Source: Sceloporus undulatus
Taxonomy: Eukaryota; Chordata; Lepidosauria; Squamata; Phrynosomatidae
Direction: 5' to 3'
Assembly (NCBI RefSeq): GCF_019175285.1
Contig: NC_056529.1
Location: forward strand, 18,906,278-18,970,277
Length of the DNA: 64,000 bases
In this document: one piece after another, positions 11,629 to 25,200 of the stretch
Layout of the letters: every line of letters starts with the position of its first letter
How positions within the stretch are numbered: position 1 is the stretch's first letter
The notes under the pieces: model-generated
Database searches by the model: none
What the model was told of the DNA's origin: nothing
What the model saw: only the letters and a program-made list of their open reading frames with translations
Position numbers and translations under genes: made by a program

Positions 11629-14600
11629 CTGCATCGGGAAGATAAGATTTTTCAATTAATAGACTAATTCGTCATTTCTATTCCACCTGTTTCTCAATGC
11701 AGGACTTAAGGCAGCTTGCAATGAGGCAGAGCTAAAAACCTGATGATGCAAACATTTAAAGACAAGCAAAGAAATTATTATTATTATTATTAATTAATTA
11801 ATTAATTAATTAATTTGTTTTATTTATATACCGCTATTCCAAAGATCATAGTGGTGAACAGCAAGTAAGCTAATTAGCAAGTAAGCTAATTTGCCACCAA
11901 CAGTCTGGGTACTCATTTTAGCAACCTCCTCGGAAGGATGCAAGCCTGAGTTGAGCTTGGGCCCTTTTGCTGGTCTTGAACTCGCAACCTTGTGGTTTCG
12001 AGTGAATGGACCCATCCTTCTCCCAGGACTGGGACTCAGGGCAGCTTATAGCATTAAAAAAGAGTGCAGTTTGGCACCACTTTTAAGTGCTGCAGCTCCA
12101 TCCTACAAGAATCCAGGGATCTGTAGTTTTGGAAGGTCTTCAGCCTCCTCTGCCGAAGAGGGCCCATGCCTTCCTCAGAAACTACAGATCCCAGGGTTAA
12201 AGCGGTGTCAGAATTACATTATGAAATTGCAAAATTGCAGTGTAGATGCACCCTAAATCGCTGAAGTTTTATGCGAGTGTATTTTTGGGCAACTTGCATA
12301 TTGCACTTTTCCAGCCCCAGACTCAGAGTGAGTCTACACTGCAGAAATAATGCAGTTTGACATCACTTTTAGGTGCTGTGAAGCTCTATCCTATGGGATA
12401 CTGGGATCTGTAGTTTCCTGAGGCCTTTCACCTTCTCTGCCTATTATTATTATTATTAGTAGTAGTATTAGTATTAGTATTATTAGTATCCCACCCTTCT
12501 CCTAAGACTGGAACTCAGGGCAGCTTACAACATTAAAAAAACACCATACAGTTAAAAACGTACAAAAACAATATGTTAAAATAGGATTCAATGACTACAA
12601 TAATGAAAACAAACTCAGTGCTAAAATATCAAATGCATTAAAACAATATAGTACCCCGGGTCATTATTTTAAACCATTTTAAATATCGTAAATCTTTTAA
12701 AATCATTTAAGACCATCAATCAGTCAATCATTTATTATTGCTTAGACCAAAGGCCATTTGCTTTCAAAGTGTTAAAATGCATTACATTATGTAGGAACAG
12801 CATAATAAAAGTACAACATTAAATAACTTACACAAGAATCTTCCACGTAAAAGATTTAAAATTGAATTTGGTTAAAGTATGGATAATAAAATTATAATTA
12901 AATGAGAGCATCCCCAAAGCAATCAACAATAATATTGGTAATATATCTTGCCCGAATTGTCATTGCTGCCAGGGCAAAGAGAGAAACCTTGCGAGTCAGG
13001 GAATGAATAAATCCTTTCTGAAACAGTATTAGAATCTAAACAAGGCAGAAGAGGTGCCAGGAATTTGTCTCTAGGTTCAGAATATAATGGACAAGAAAAC
13101 AAATAATGAGACATAACAACATAAGAAAGAACAAAATATAGTGTCTACCCTTTCCCACAACCATTGGATCCAACATGGTCTGGGTGTTAGACTAAAATAC
13201 TGGGGCTGCATCCACACTGCAGATTTAATGCAGTTTGACACCGCTTTAACCGCCATGGGTCAATGTTACAAAATTCTGGGGTTTCTAGTTTGTTGTGGCA
13301 TTAGAGCTCTCTGACAGAGAAGGTGAAATATCTCACGAAACTTTGAGTCCCAGAACTCCGTGGCGTTGAGCCATGGCGGTTAAAGCGGTGTCAAACTGCA
13401 TCAATCCTGCAGTGCAGATGCAGCCTAGGAGACCAGGGTTCAAATCCCTACTTGGGCACAGAGACCCACTCTCAGCCTCAGAGGAAGGCAACGATGGGGG
13501 AGCCTTTCTGAAATCTTGCTGAGAAAATCGCATGACAAGTTTGCCTTAAGGCCATATCCTAGTTTTTGTACAGCTTCTCCGTTCTGAAAAGTTAAAACAT
13601 CTCTCTTGAAACTTGAAACGTTACAGTAAAACACGCAGATATTGTAAACCTACCCCTTTTTGTTTGTGGCCCTATCCACCACTGGAATCTGCCCCCCTAA
13701 AAACCTCTCCAAAATTGAATTTTGACGTCTGGCTGAACGAACATATCCGTTTTTGCTACAGATCTGACTCAGTTTCCACTTTGAGCCCTGGATGGCTGTC
13801 AACCACAAACATTTAGTATAACTTTAGTTTCACTGAGACATCGAAGAGGAAACGGATTCTCTTTTGTGCAGAAGCAACTTTCTAGTTCCTCTTGAATTCT
13901 GGGCATAAGACATACGCACTTCAGAGACGAGAGAGTCTCTCGGTTTGTTTCTTCCGCCCCCATCGCGCCGTGCTCCCTATACTGACCTCGGCCGTGCCCT
14001 GAGAATGAATTGCTGCCTTTGTCCTCCTTCCAGAACACATGGGTACCACAAACAAGCCTGACCATTGGGTTGGGGCCAGGAAGCGGAGGATGCTGCAATA
14101 ACCTGAATTGCTCCACATAACAGTCACAGGCCAGGTTTGCGTAATACATCAAGCAAGCTGATAACAAATGCTGCATCTGCAAATGTTTGCAGTTGATTAA
14201 ATGCCACGGAGAAACAGATTCCATACCCTCCAACTGTCACAGTTTGTAAGGGCAGTCTCAATTACTGTATATACTCATGTATAAGTCTAGAAATTTAAGT
14301 CAAAAATGGACCCCAAAACCCTGAGTCAACTTATCCAGAGGTCAATGTAAGTATTGTGCTTTAACTTTGATTTTAAAAGGAACTATCCCTTGGTGAAAAG
14401 CAAAATACTCTGTTCTGGAAGAACTGATTGCATGCTATTCTTTCCATCCATTCAGACTTTAGTGTATGGCTGAAGGAAGTTTGCAAGTTCTTTGGCATTG
14501 TTTTCCTTTCCATCATCCTTTATATCCTTAGTTACATGCCCCTAAGTTTTACCCTCGACTCATCCACAGGTCATATCAAAATCCATACTTTTGGCCCCCA

Positions 14601-16353
14601 AACCTGCCTTCAACTTATACATGGGGTCATCTTTTACTTGAGTATATACAGTAATCCTCTGGCATCCCACTTTTACAGCTTGTCCCAGCTTCTTTCTATC
14701 ACTCTTTATCCTTTGCTTATTTTGGTTGCTGTAAGCTAAAATGCAAAGTGCAAAAGTAGTTTGCACTGAATTAACTCAGGAGGGGAAGAGGAAAACATTT
14801 GCAGAAGAATGGCTAGGCTTTTCCAGTAACTGAGCTTCTCTCCATCCATCCATACACATTTACAGGCATGTCACAGATATCAAATCATCTGCTCAAAACT
14901 GCATCTGCACTGCAGAAATAATGCAGTTTGACACTAATGTTCCATATGCATCTTATACACATAGCCTGAAGGTAAATTTTATACAATAATTTTACTAATT
15001 TTGTGCATGAAACAAAGTTGAAGCAATGCTTGCGAACGGATGACCAGGAGCATCACTGCCAACCAGTTCAAAACATCATGTCGGCGCTCAAAAAGCTTTG
15101 AATTTTGGAGCATTTCGGATTTTTGCATAAGAGATACTCAACCTGTATAATACATATATTTATGCTAACTTGGCTTGCATCTCACATTCAATTGTGTGCA
15201 TTAATTGTTCCATGGTGTCCTTGTATTCTATTTGAGTTACTCAGTAAAGAGGCCTTAAGCCTAAAGGTAAACACGGATGGAGCCAAGGCGATTGTACCAG
15301 TCCAGCTGCTGATAAGATGGTTTCTTTTCTCTCTTTCTTCCTAAGAGCAAGCGTCTTCCTCCTGTCTCACTCTCAGAGATTAAGCAAGAGGACCAAGTCT
15401 CCCATGCAAGAGGTCAGCATTAAATACAGAGCCAGGAACAACTTTGTAAGCATGGAAGACATTGTTTGGTAGAGGGCCCTTCTCACAATGCTGATTTCCA
15501 TGCTCCTGGCTCTGTATTTAATGCTGATCTCTTGCATATGCCCACATTAGTACTTTGAGGTCCACAAGATGATACTGAAAAGTGTGTGTGTGTTATCTCT
15601 CCCTCCCTCCCATGTGTGTACCTGCAAGTAACCTGTCAACATATGGCAACCCCCATAGATTTTCATAGAGTTTTCTTAGGCAAGGAATAGAGGGCATTTT
15701 GAAAGTTTCTTCCTTTGATGTATCACCTTCAGCACCTGGTATTCATGGGCCATCTCCTCTCCAAGGGCTAACCAGGGCTGACATTGCTTAGCTTCCAAGA
15801 TCAGACAAAGGGCTCTCAGGTAGGACTTTGCTTTCAGTGGAAACTAACTACTAAGCTGTTTTTAATAGCTAAAAATAATAGTTAGTCACTCTGGCTTGCA
15901 AGGATGAAATTCAGGATATGTAGATTCCCATCCCTTCTCATCCTTCCACCTATTTTTAAAAGAGTGATCTGTTTTAATATTGTAATACCTTAATATCATT
16001 TTATCATTGTCCGTTTTGGTAGTTTTTAGTTAGTAGTGTGTTTTTAGACTAAGCCGCTTTGGGTCTCCATTCTGGGAGAAAAGCAGGATACAAATAAATA
16101 TAATCGTTGTCGTCGTCATCATCATCATCATCATCCTTAGTTTAGATGTAAGCAACAATTCCCTCCAATGGGAAGTCAAAGGTTTTCATGGCTAGCATCT
16201 GTAGTTTTTTGGGGGCTTTTTGGGGCTATGGGGCCATGTTCTAGAAGAGTTTATTCCTGACGTTTTGCCAGCATCTGTGACTGGCATCTTCAGAGAATGC
16301 TGGCATGGAAGAGAGTTGGGTATGTGTGTGTATGTATGTATATATATGTATGT

Positions 16354-16391
<38 letters not shown>

Positions 16392-19300
16392 TGTGACCCT
16401 GGGTAGGGAGGAGTGATTTCCATGTTAATATGTGCATTTTTCTGTTGGTGAACGGCAAGGCCCCGGGGTGGGAGGAACAGATGCTGGCAAAACATCAGGA
16501 ATAAACTCTTCTAGAACATGGCCTCATAGCCCAAAAAACCCACAAAAACTATAGTTCCCTCCAATGTAAAAATGAAACAGATGATTCTGGTCTCCTGCTC
16601 ACGGCTTGAAGAGAAACTTGCGAAATAAAAAATGCCCAGTTGCCTTGCATTTATTAACTACTGCCAACCAACCGCATGGATGGATGAACTCCATCAGGAA
16701 AGGATTAAACATTTCTGCCCAATGGTGAACAAGAGGCTGCTCCTCGGTCTAGTTAGCTATTAAGAGCAGCTCGCTAGTAAATTAGTTTGTACTGAAAGCA
16801 AAGCCCTACCTAGGAGCCCTTTGTCTGTCCAGTCATATAATATGCGCATTTAGGACTTTCCAGCCTGGACCACACAAGGCTGGTGATGAAAGAAGCTATT
16901 TACAACTCAGCCACTTTCTAGTCCTTCCTGAATCTTTGTTTGCAAAGAAAAGCCAGAGAGACTTTCTAGTTTGCTTTAGAGCCTCAGCTTGGGAAAGCTA
17001 TTCTTCTGGATGACAACTCCCAGCATCTCCAAGGACTGCTGACCAGGGGATTCAAGGAGCTGTAGTCCAAGAAGGTAATTTCTCCAAGCATTGCCCAAAA
17101 CAAAGGAAAAACTGCACACAGCACAATATTTTGGATGAACCGTCTTTTGAAACCTGAGGTTTAAAAAAAGGCATCCATACCATTTCTAAAAATGGCACCT
17201 GTGAAATATACCCAGGTTAGCTAATGATAGCAACAACAAAAAAAGATATAAAATAAAGTGACCTGGTGCCCTCTGGATGTTTCAGTCTGCCACTCCAACA
17301 AGCCTCAGTAACATCGTACCCTTCGATAGTTCCAAGATGAAAATGGGGGTATGTATGATTCGGATCGCAAACTGATTTACTTGTAAGTGGGAACAAGGCC
17401 ATGGATGCTGAAGTCCAAAACATCTGGAGGGGCTCAAGCTAGGAATGGGAAAGGCAGCTATGAAAGAACTGGGAAAGATACTGAAGAGCAAAGGCATGCA
17501 ACTGAGCACTAAAGTCAGAATCACTCCTCCCTACCCAAGGTCACACAGGAGATATATACCCCACTCTCTTCCATGCCAGCCACAGATGCTGGCGAAACAT
17601 CAGGAATAAACTATTCTAGAACATGGCCACATAGCCCAAAAATCAACAAAAATCTAAAGTCAGAATCATAATTGTACAGACCTAAGAGCTGGAAAGTGAG
17701 ACCTGGACAGTGAAGGGAGCAGACAGAAAGAAAACCAACTCCTTTGAAATGTGGTGGAGAAGAGGACTTAGGATCCCATGGACAGCTAAGGATACAAACA
17801 AATGGGTTAATGAACAAATCAGGGTTCTCCTTGGAAGCCAAGATAATCAAGTTGAGACTATCATACTTTGGCCACATCATGAGAAGGCAGGGATCACTAG
17901 GAAAAACAATAATGCTAGGAAAGGTAGAAGAAAAAGAGGAAGACCACAAACCAGATGGATACTCAATATAGGGGTTATTATGGGCAAGGGCTTGTAGGAT
18001 CTGGGCAAGACTGCAGTGGAGGATAGGGATTCTTGGAGATGTCTCATCCACAGGGTCACCATGAGTCGGAACTGATTTGAGGGCAGCTAACAACAACAAA
18101 CTAACTCATCCTAAACCTGTCCAATTAAAAGAACTGCATATTGCTTCCCTGTTTATACTCTGAGCCCTGTTCTTCTTCCTTTATCATCTCCTTGGACTGG
18201 AAGTATGTTGGGGCAGGGACAAGTCCTCCTGAATTTTGTAAAGTCCCATGTATATTCATGGTGGAACGACAAGAACAGCAATAACAACACTTGCCTGTAC
18301 TACTTCTTTCACCAGAGTCTTGTCGGTCCCTGTTTTGGCTCTCTGGAGGCCGCTGACGTTCTCGCCGATCCATGTGATGAGGGCAAATTTGACCCGTTTG
18401 CTCATAGCATCTCCGGTGGTGAATCGGACAAAGCCAAACAACCGGATGTCATCTTGGTGAAAACAGAAGGGAAGACAATGGTTAAAAACCAAAGGAAAAG
18501 GCTTAGCCTTGCTGGTGAATTTCACAAAGCAGCTTGCAAAATTGAATAGAGCCACACAACCATTTGGGCTCAGGATGCATTTAGGATCACTTGGTCCAGA
18601 CTGCAACAGAGAGAGAATTCCACAATTGTGGAAATAGCAAAGAAATCTGGATAGTGACCAATGAGAAAGGCTACCTGGAACCTTAAAATCCTAGATGCCC
18701 CCATTTCACTCCAAACTGCTGAATGCCCTCCAAGAGTTGTAGAATCCCTCCGGAGTTTGTCATACGGAGGGCAAAGTGGTAAATCCCATGCAGAAATGGG
18801 ATTTTAAAATCCAGGTGTTGTTTGTCCAAATGGAAAGCTCCTTTGTACTTTCAGCATTTAACAAAAGTGAAAAAGAGCTGGTTTTGACGACTTTGCATTC
18901 GGGTTCTTTTCACATTGTTTCTCTTTCACCCAGACATCATTTGAAAAACATCCCTCAAATAGGGGTTTTCCCCCAACTTTCTGTTTGGGTTAACCCCAAA
19001 CGTTGGCTGAAAAAAACCACGCAAATGCAGGTTGTTTTCAGTTTAAATTTAGTTTCTGCACAGGATTCATCCCATGGGATAAACTCCATAGAATTGAATT
19101 TTAAAGGTACTATCCATGGTGCGAAACCTGTTTTAGGGGACAGGATCTAGCACTTTGGGTAACTCCATTTAAAGATCCGATGGTTAAGCATTGTTAATAT
19201 AAACTCTACAAAGGGGTTGGGAGACAATCTTCCTCTTCCAGGACCTTCTATGGATTGCATTAAGCTCAGAAATAAATGAACCTGCCCCACAAAGCCCCAG

Positions 19301-22251
19301 GAATGGCTGGATCTCCACTTCCAGTATTTATTTGGTAGAATTAAGGGAAAGGCAGCCACCAAAGAGATTTTCTCTCTCTCTCATCCCTGATCCTAGGCAA
19401 AACTGACTAGGAAGGAAATTTGGGAGTTGTAGTCCTGTCCATCTGGAGGAAATTCTGGCTTATATGCAATGCATGGTTTATTTTGCACTACATTATTATA
19501 CCACATTGATACCACATTAATTTCTATGGCTGCATGCTACACTGTCTTGGAATTGGTCATCTGGCAAGGGACCATAGTGCTATGGCAGAGAATTCTAGAT
19601 ATCTCATGACGCTACAAATCCCAGGATGCCACAGGATGGCAATCTGAGCAATAATGAAAGTGCTACAATGGTGTCATGTGAAAGAGACCCTATACATCCG
19701 ATATAGGCAGCCATCTGCAGAAACCCAATCGTCAAGAAGTGTTCTTGCATACATTTTTAATTCTGGGAAAGCTGGCAGTCATTTCTGCTCGAGGCAAAAA
19801 AGTTATCGTATAGAAACAACTTCTCCTTTTTACAGGGGAAATGAAACCGCATTTTGTCTCGCACCCACACCCTGCTTGGCATAAACTCCACATGCCCTTT
19901 TCAAGTCAAGTCTTTAAGACACAGATGGGAAGCTTGCAGCCCTTCAGATGTTGTTGCCTAGGGATGATGGGAGTTGTAGTCCCACCACACCTAAAGGACC
20001 TAAACTTTCTATATGAGAATGCGCTCCCTTGCTCTGGAATATATACCCGATACATTTAGATCAGCAATTGCATCCAAACTCCCTTTGCCACTAAAGCTAG
20101 GAATGTGACATTACAGAGTTTAGCAAAGTTACTTTTTTGACTCTTTGAGCTGGTCAGGCTGGAAGAGGGATTCTGGGGTCTGTTATCCAAAAATGTTACT
20201 TTGCCAAAGCTCTGAGAACAGGTAAAGCTTACAGTGCAATCCAACACAAAAGCAAATCCCAATACGATTCAAAACACACTGCAGAAATAATCCAGTTTCA
20301 GACTGCTTTAATTGCCTTGGCTCAATGCTAGGAAGTTCTGGGAACTGTTGTTTTGTAGGACATTTAGCCTTCTCTGTCAGAGAGCTCTGGTGCCACAATA
20401 AACTACAATTCCCAGGATTCCCTAGCACTGAACCAGGGCAGTTAAAGCAGTCTCAAACTGGATTATTTCTGCAGGATGTCTTGGACCTATGTCCAATGTG
20501 ACTCATTTACTTCCTAGTCCTGGGCATAAGAATCATTGGGGGTTGCTGGATGTAGTTTGACTGCAACTCCCAGCATTCCTCACCATTGGCATCTGCAACA
20601 GCATCTGCAGGGCTACACAATCCCCATATCTGGACAAGGCATTGTGTGACAGATCGCAAGCGACAAGGCACTGTTTTCGTAGTGATACGAAAACAGAGAC
20701 CTTCTCCTATCACAATGTGGCTTTATACACAAGCCAACACCTGAAAGGCACACGGTTTTTATCAGCTCTGTCAAAGTCCATTTCTCACTTATCAGGGGAC
20801 CTTTTTTTTGGACACGTTGTTTCCTAGGTGTGAAGATCCGCCCAAGAGCAGCCAGTATACTTAGACCAGAGGTGCGCAAAAAGCACATCTCCGGATGTCG
20901 ATGGGACTCCAATTCCCATCAGCCTTTCCAAGGGAAGGCAGTTGGCATCTATTTACTAGGCCTGCCTTTCATTTGACTGCAAAAGGTTCTGCAAAAACAG
21001 ACCACCAATTGATGCCAACCCAGCTCCTAGTTTATCGACAAAATTGACAAAATAACAAACTCAAACGTATATTTCAAAACCCAATTTTTTTAATGGAGAT
21101 ATGATATTGTACTGATTTATTGGAGAGATTGTGTTTGTTAATCAGGAACACTGGGACTGAAGAAGTTAAGGAAACGGTACAAAAATGTGCCATCTCCGCA
21201 TGATCTTTTCTACAAGTTGCCATATGATCTCCTCTACACATCTGAGATCGACAATATTAGTGAAGGACTTTCTTCAGAGATGCCAGCCACAGATGCAGGT
21301 GAAATGCCAGGAATAAACTCTTCTAGGACATGGCCACAGAGCCCAAAAACCCACAAAACCAATATACTAAGAGATCGGTTGGCATCAATTGGTGTTCCGT
21401 TTTTGTGACACTGTAATTGGGGTGGGTGCTGACTTTGTTTGTTGTAAAAGGGTCTGGGCATTATCCCCACAAAATATGTGAGAGCTTGGAAAGGATACTT
21501 TCCAAGTAATGCAATGGCTCTTAGCCCACAACATATATTAACACATTGGTTTGCATTACAGTTGTGCATATCGCACACACAAAAGCCTTCAAGAAAAGAC
21601 TCTGCATTCAGCAGAATGAACTTCCCTGCAAGAATCATGTATTGCTTTCAGACTTCAGAAATAATTTACAACCTTGGAGCCCTGTGGGGTATAGGCTACT
21701 CCAACCCTGGTCTCTTCCAGACTATAAGATTACAACCCCTTGATACTACGTGCTTCAACTGCCAAGGAGATGTCCTATGGAATTCTAGGGTTTGTAGTTT
21801 GGGGAGGCAGTAAAGCTCTGGAGAAGTCTCACTACCCCAAGAAACTACAAATCCCAAGATTACTTAACAGTTATAATGGTTAAAGTACATACTTATGTTG
21901 ACGCATTTACATATCGTACTGGAAAGAACCTGTCTTGGAAAAGGAACTCAAAGGCGAGATTTTCTTTTTTAAGAGCGAATCGACACCCAAGTACCAGATG
22001 TCCACCAAGAAGTGGAGGAAGCAAGTAAGATGGCATCTGTTTGACAGACTAGGGAGGGTTTGTCCTTTGCAAAGGAAAGGGATGGGAGGTAGGAAATGAT
22101 TTGCAGACAGACAGGAACAGCCTGTCAATGAGAAACCGGACCACAGTCATGAGCGGAAGGAAGGTTTCTTTGCTTACAGAGACTTTACCCGGGAAAGCAA
22201 GCATGAAAGAGAAAAGGCTCAAAGTAACAGAGGACTGGAGGAAGATAGAAA

Positions 22252-22291
<40 letters not shown>

Positions 22292-25200
22292 AAACACAGT
22301 GCTAACCCTTAAAAGGCTCTCTTCCTTTCAGAATCATTGGGCTATAAAGCAAGACATGGAGTCCTTTTCACACTTACAGAAAAGCTTATAGCACAGTGGG
22401 CCCTTGGTATCCGCTGGGGTTTGGTTCCAGGATCCTCCATTGATAACAAAATCTGTGGATGCTCAAGTCCCGTTATATAAAATGGTGTCCCTTCTATAAA
22501 ATGGAAAATCAAGGTTTGCTATTTGGAATTTATACTTTTGGGGGGAATTTTTTTCAAGCCCTGGATGCTTGAACCCATGGATAACAAAGCTTATCATATA
22601 CACATAGGACCAGAAAAGAAACTGGATCCATACCTACAATCCTATGGCAGATCCAGGGTCCATTTTGCACCCTGGATTGCCCCTCCGTTGGATTGTTCCA
22701 ACAATTCAGAACGGAGTAACTCAGAGCGAAGGGCTTCTTCTTTTCTAAGAAGCCAAAGGAAATAAGATTCTCGGGTGTCCTTGTCTGCTCTGGCTGAACA
22801 TACTACTGTACTTCTTGAATGGAATGCGTTCCGATACTTGAAGCATGAGTGAACAATAGAGAAGCATGCCATGTTCTGTCCTCTGCTTGCTTTTGGTTCA
22901 TGGGAAAGGTGCGTAGCTATAGTAGTTTGCTAATACAGATACTCTGCATAGGAAATGTAAAGGGGAACTCGAGTTCTTGACTGGGGGAAGGGCAACCTGA
23001 CTGCGCTGCTGGAATAAATCTGTTTCATATGGAGCCATTCATGGAAAAGATTCATATGAAAGTCATTCATCAGCGCTGTCTGTTTCGGAGACAAAGCCTC
23101 CCGCATCTCTCCGCTTTCCTGCTGAGCTGTTTGGCTTTTGCTTTGTGCTTTCTGAATCTTAAAAAAAGGCTAGCAGGAATTGTTCTCCCAGGCAAAAAAA
23201 TAAGATTAAACAAATAAATAAAAATGCAATGACTTGCCTTTCTCTCAGAAGGTAAAAAGCAGAGCCAAACCCAACTGAGGCTCTGCAAATAAACAGAGGA
23301 AGTGAATAAGGAAAGCAACAATCAGAAGGTAGGGCACTTTGCTCCAAAGGTAGACAAGGTTTTATATACACATATAATAAAGACATTGCTCTGCACAATA
23401 GGACATTCTTCGTGGCCTTGGGAAGAAAGATCCTGGGAGAGGGATGGTCTCTGTTGTCACAATCTACTTGCAAGCCTACAGGCTGAGCAGGCATTATAAG
23501 GCTGCAAAAGCAAGCAAACAGAGAGGCCAGGCTAGCCTCCAGATTACAGCATCGCTGCTCTCTCCAAACCAGCTTTTTCTCAGCCAAACCCAAGCAGCTG
23601 TGATTCAGCTTTCCTCATGGATATGCATACACACTCACACTGCTATACACACACATACACACAATTGCAGTATTCTCCCGCTTCCTTAAAACAAGGATTG
23701 GTTTCAGCCTCAGATTTTGCAAGCGGGTGGGACAGGCACCAAAAAGAGCATACTGTGTATATATTCATGTATAAGTCTAGAAATTTAGGTCGAAAAATTG
23801 TCCCAAAAAACCTGAGTCAACTTATCCAGGGGGCAATGCAAGTACTGTATCTTAACTCTTAGTTAAAAGAAGGTACCGTCTCCTGGTGAAAAGCAAGAGT
23901 ATAATATGTGAAGCACCGACCCCCTCTACTCTCTCATCCATCCAGTCTTAAGAGTAAGCACAAAGAGTTATGTCTGCTAGACCTTCGTACGTTCTTTGAC
24001 ATCGTTTTGCTTTGCTTCATCTTTTAGAACCTTTGCTATATGACCCTAAGTTTTACCCTCGACTTATCCACAGGTCATAGCAAAATCCATAATTTTGGCC
24101 CCCAAACTTGCCCTCGACTTATACATAAGTTCAACTTATAGTCGAGTATATATGGTACCCTCCCATAGTTCACAAATGAAAAATGGAGGCGCATGCAGCC
24201 AAGCCACATTACAAGGTGGTCAAGAAGGTGGTCTAGGATTGCAGAGGTTATTAATGAGGAAGAACAGAGGTTGCAACAGTTTGCTTATGCTGGGAAAGCA
24301 TAAGATTCAGCCTTCTTCTTCTCCTCTGCTCCATGCTGAATTAACTGAATGCAAACTCTTGGGAGAATATGGAAGAAGAATCTCCAAACTGACAGTGCTG
24401 CATCTTCATGTATGTGCATGCACACAGTGGCAAAAAGTTATTTATTCTTCCCGTTTCATAGATTAGGAAACTGTAGTGGAGATCAGCTTTGGAGACGTGC
24501 ATTAGTACCTGTCCAATATCTTACTGCAAGAGCTACATGTATGTCAGTTTCCACCTTCATTGTGTATAAGAAATTGTAGGCAACTAGCAACAATGAGGAA
24601 CCTGGTAATTCAAATGAAGGAATGAAACTGACAAACTCTTTGCATACGTTGTAGCATCTACTGCTGCATCCAGTTGCACTTCAAGACAAGAGTCTTTAGA
24701 CAGAAAATGTGTACAATGTGATTTAAGGAGAAACCCTGAATGACTTGTGCAAGATTTTATAGATCCAGTATTCAAAGCACTTTGAAACAGTATCTGGATT
24801 GGATGACCCTTGGGGTACCCTACAACTTTATGAGTTTTTGACAAGCTTCTCAATTTTTACCTATGAAAACTGGATGTATAGAAGTCAGTTGGCTGGACAC
24901 TAGCACAAGGCCTTTCCTGCAATTTCCAGAGCTTGGCAAATGCAATTTGGGGGACTGGACCTCCCAGAGTCCTTCAGCCAACATGGTTTGTGGCCATCCC
25001 ATGGCTTACAGTTTTGGTAGAACCCTTTAATAGGATGACCACATTGTCCCAAAATTGCCAAGCTTCCCGGTTCTGTGGGATCTCTCCTTGGACACGTTGG
25101 GTGACTCTAATAAAAGGTATTAACCAGATTTGGTTGATTGGTTTTGCTTTTATTCCTGCACAACTTCTTCAATTACAGTTTAGCATTGGGAAAAAGAGAG

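Larger units (their letters stand above)
15806..16838. repeat. Inverted repeat arms about 900 bases apart
   Basis: GACAAAGGGCTCTCAGGTAG, GACTTTGCTTTCAG...AACTAA...TTAATAGCTAA at about 15,806-15,870 recurs inverted at about 16,757-16,832 (TTAGTTTGTACTGAAAGCAA, AGCCCTACCTAGGAGCCCTT, TGTC). The interior holds other repeats, so this could be a composite DNA element or a fold-back remnant. Confidence 0.6.

Noticed and set aside
13799-14233. 144-codon minus-strand frame in COTL1 intron 3
   Set aside because: No recognisable domain, no splice context, and COTL1 already has all four expected coding exons.
15730-15812. 5S rRNA gene
   Set aside because: Only part of 5S is present, it is diverged, and it is fused to a SINE tail, so it is a SINE head and not an rRNA gene.
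17611-18099. 162-codon minus-strand frame
   Set aside because: It is antisense to the BovB fragment on the plus strand, a shadow frame.
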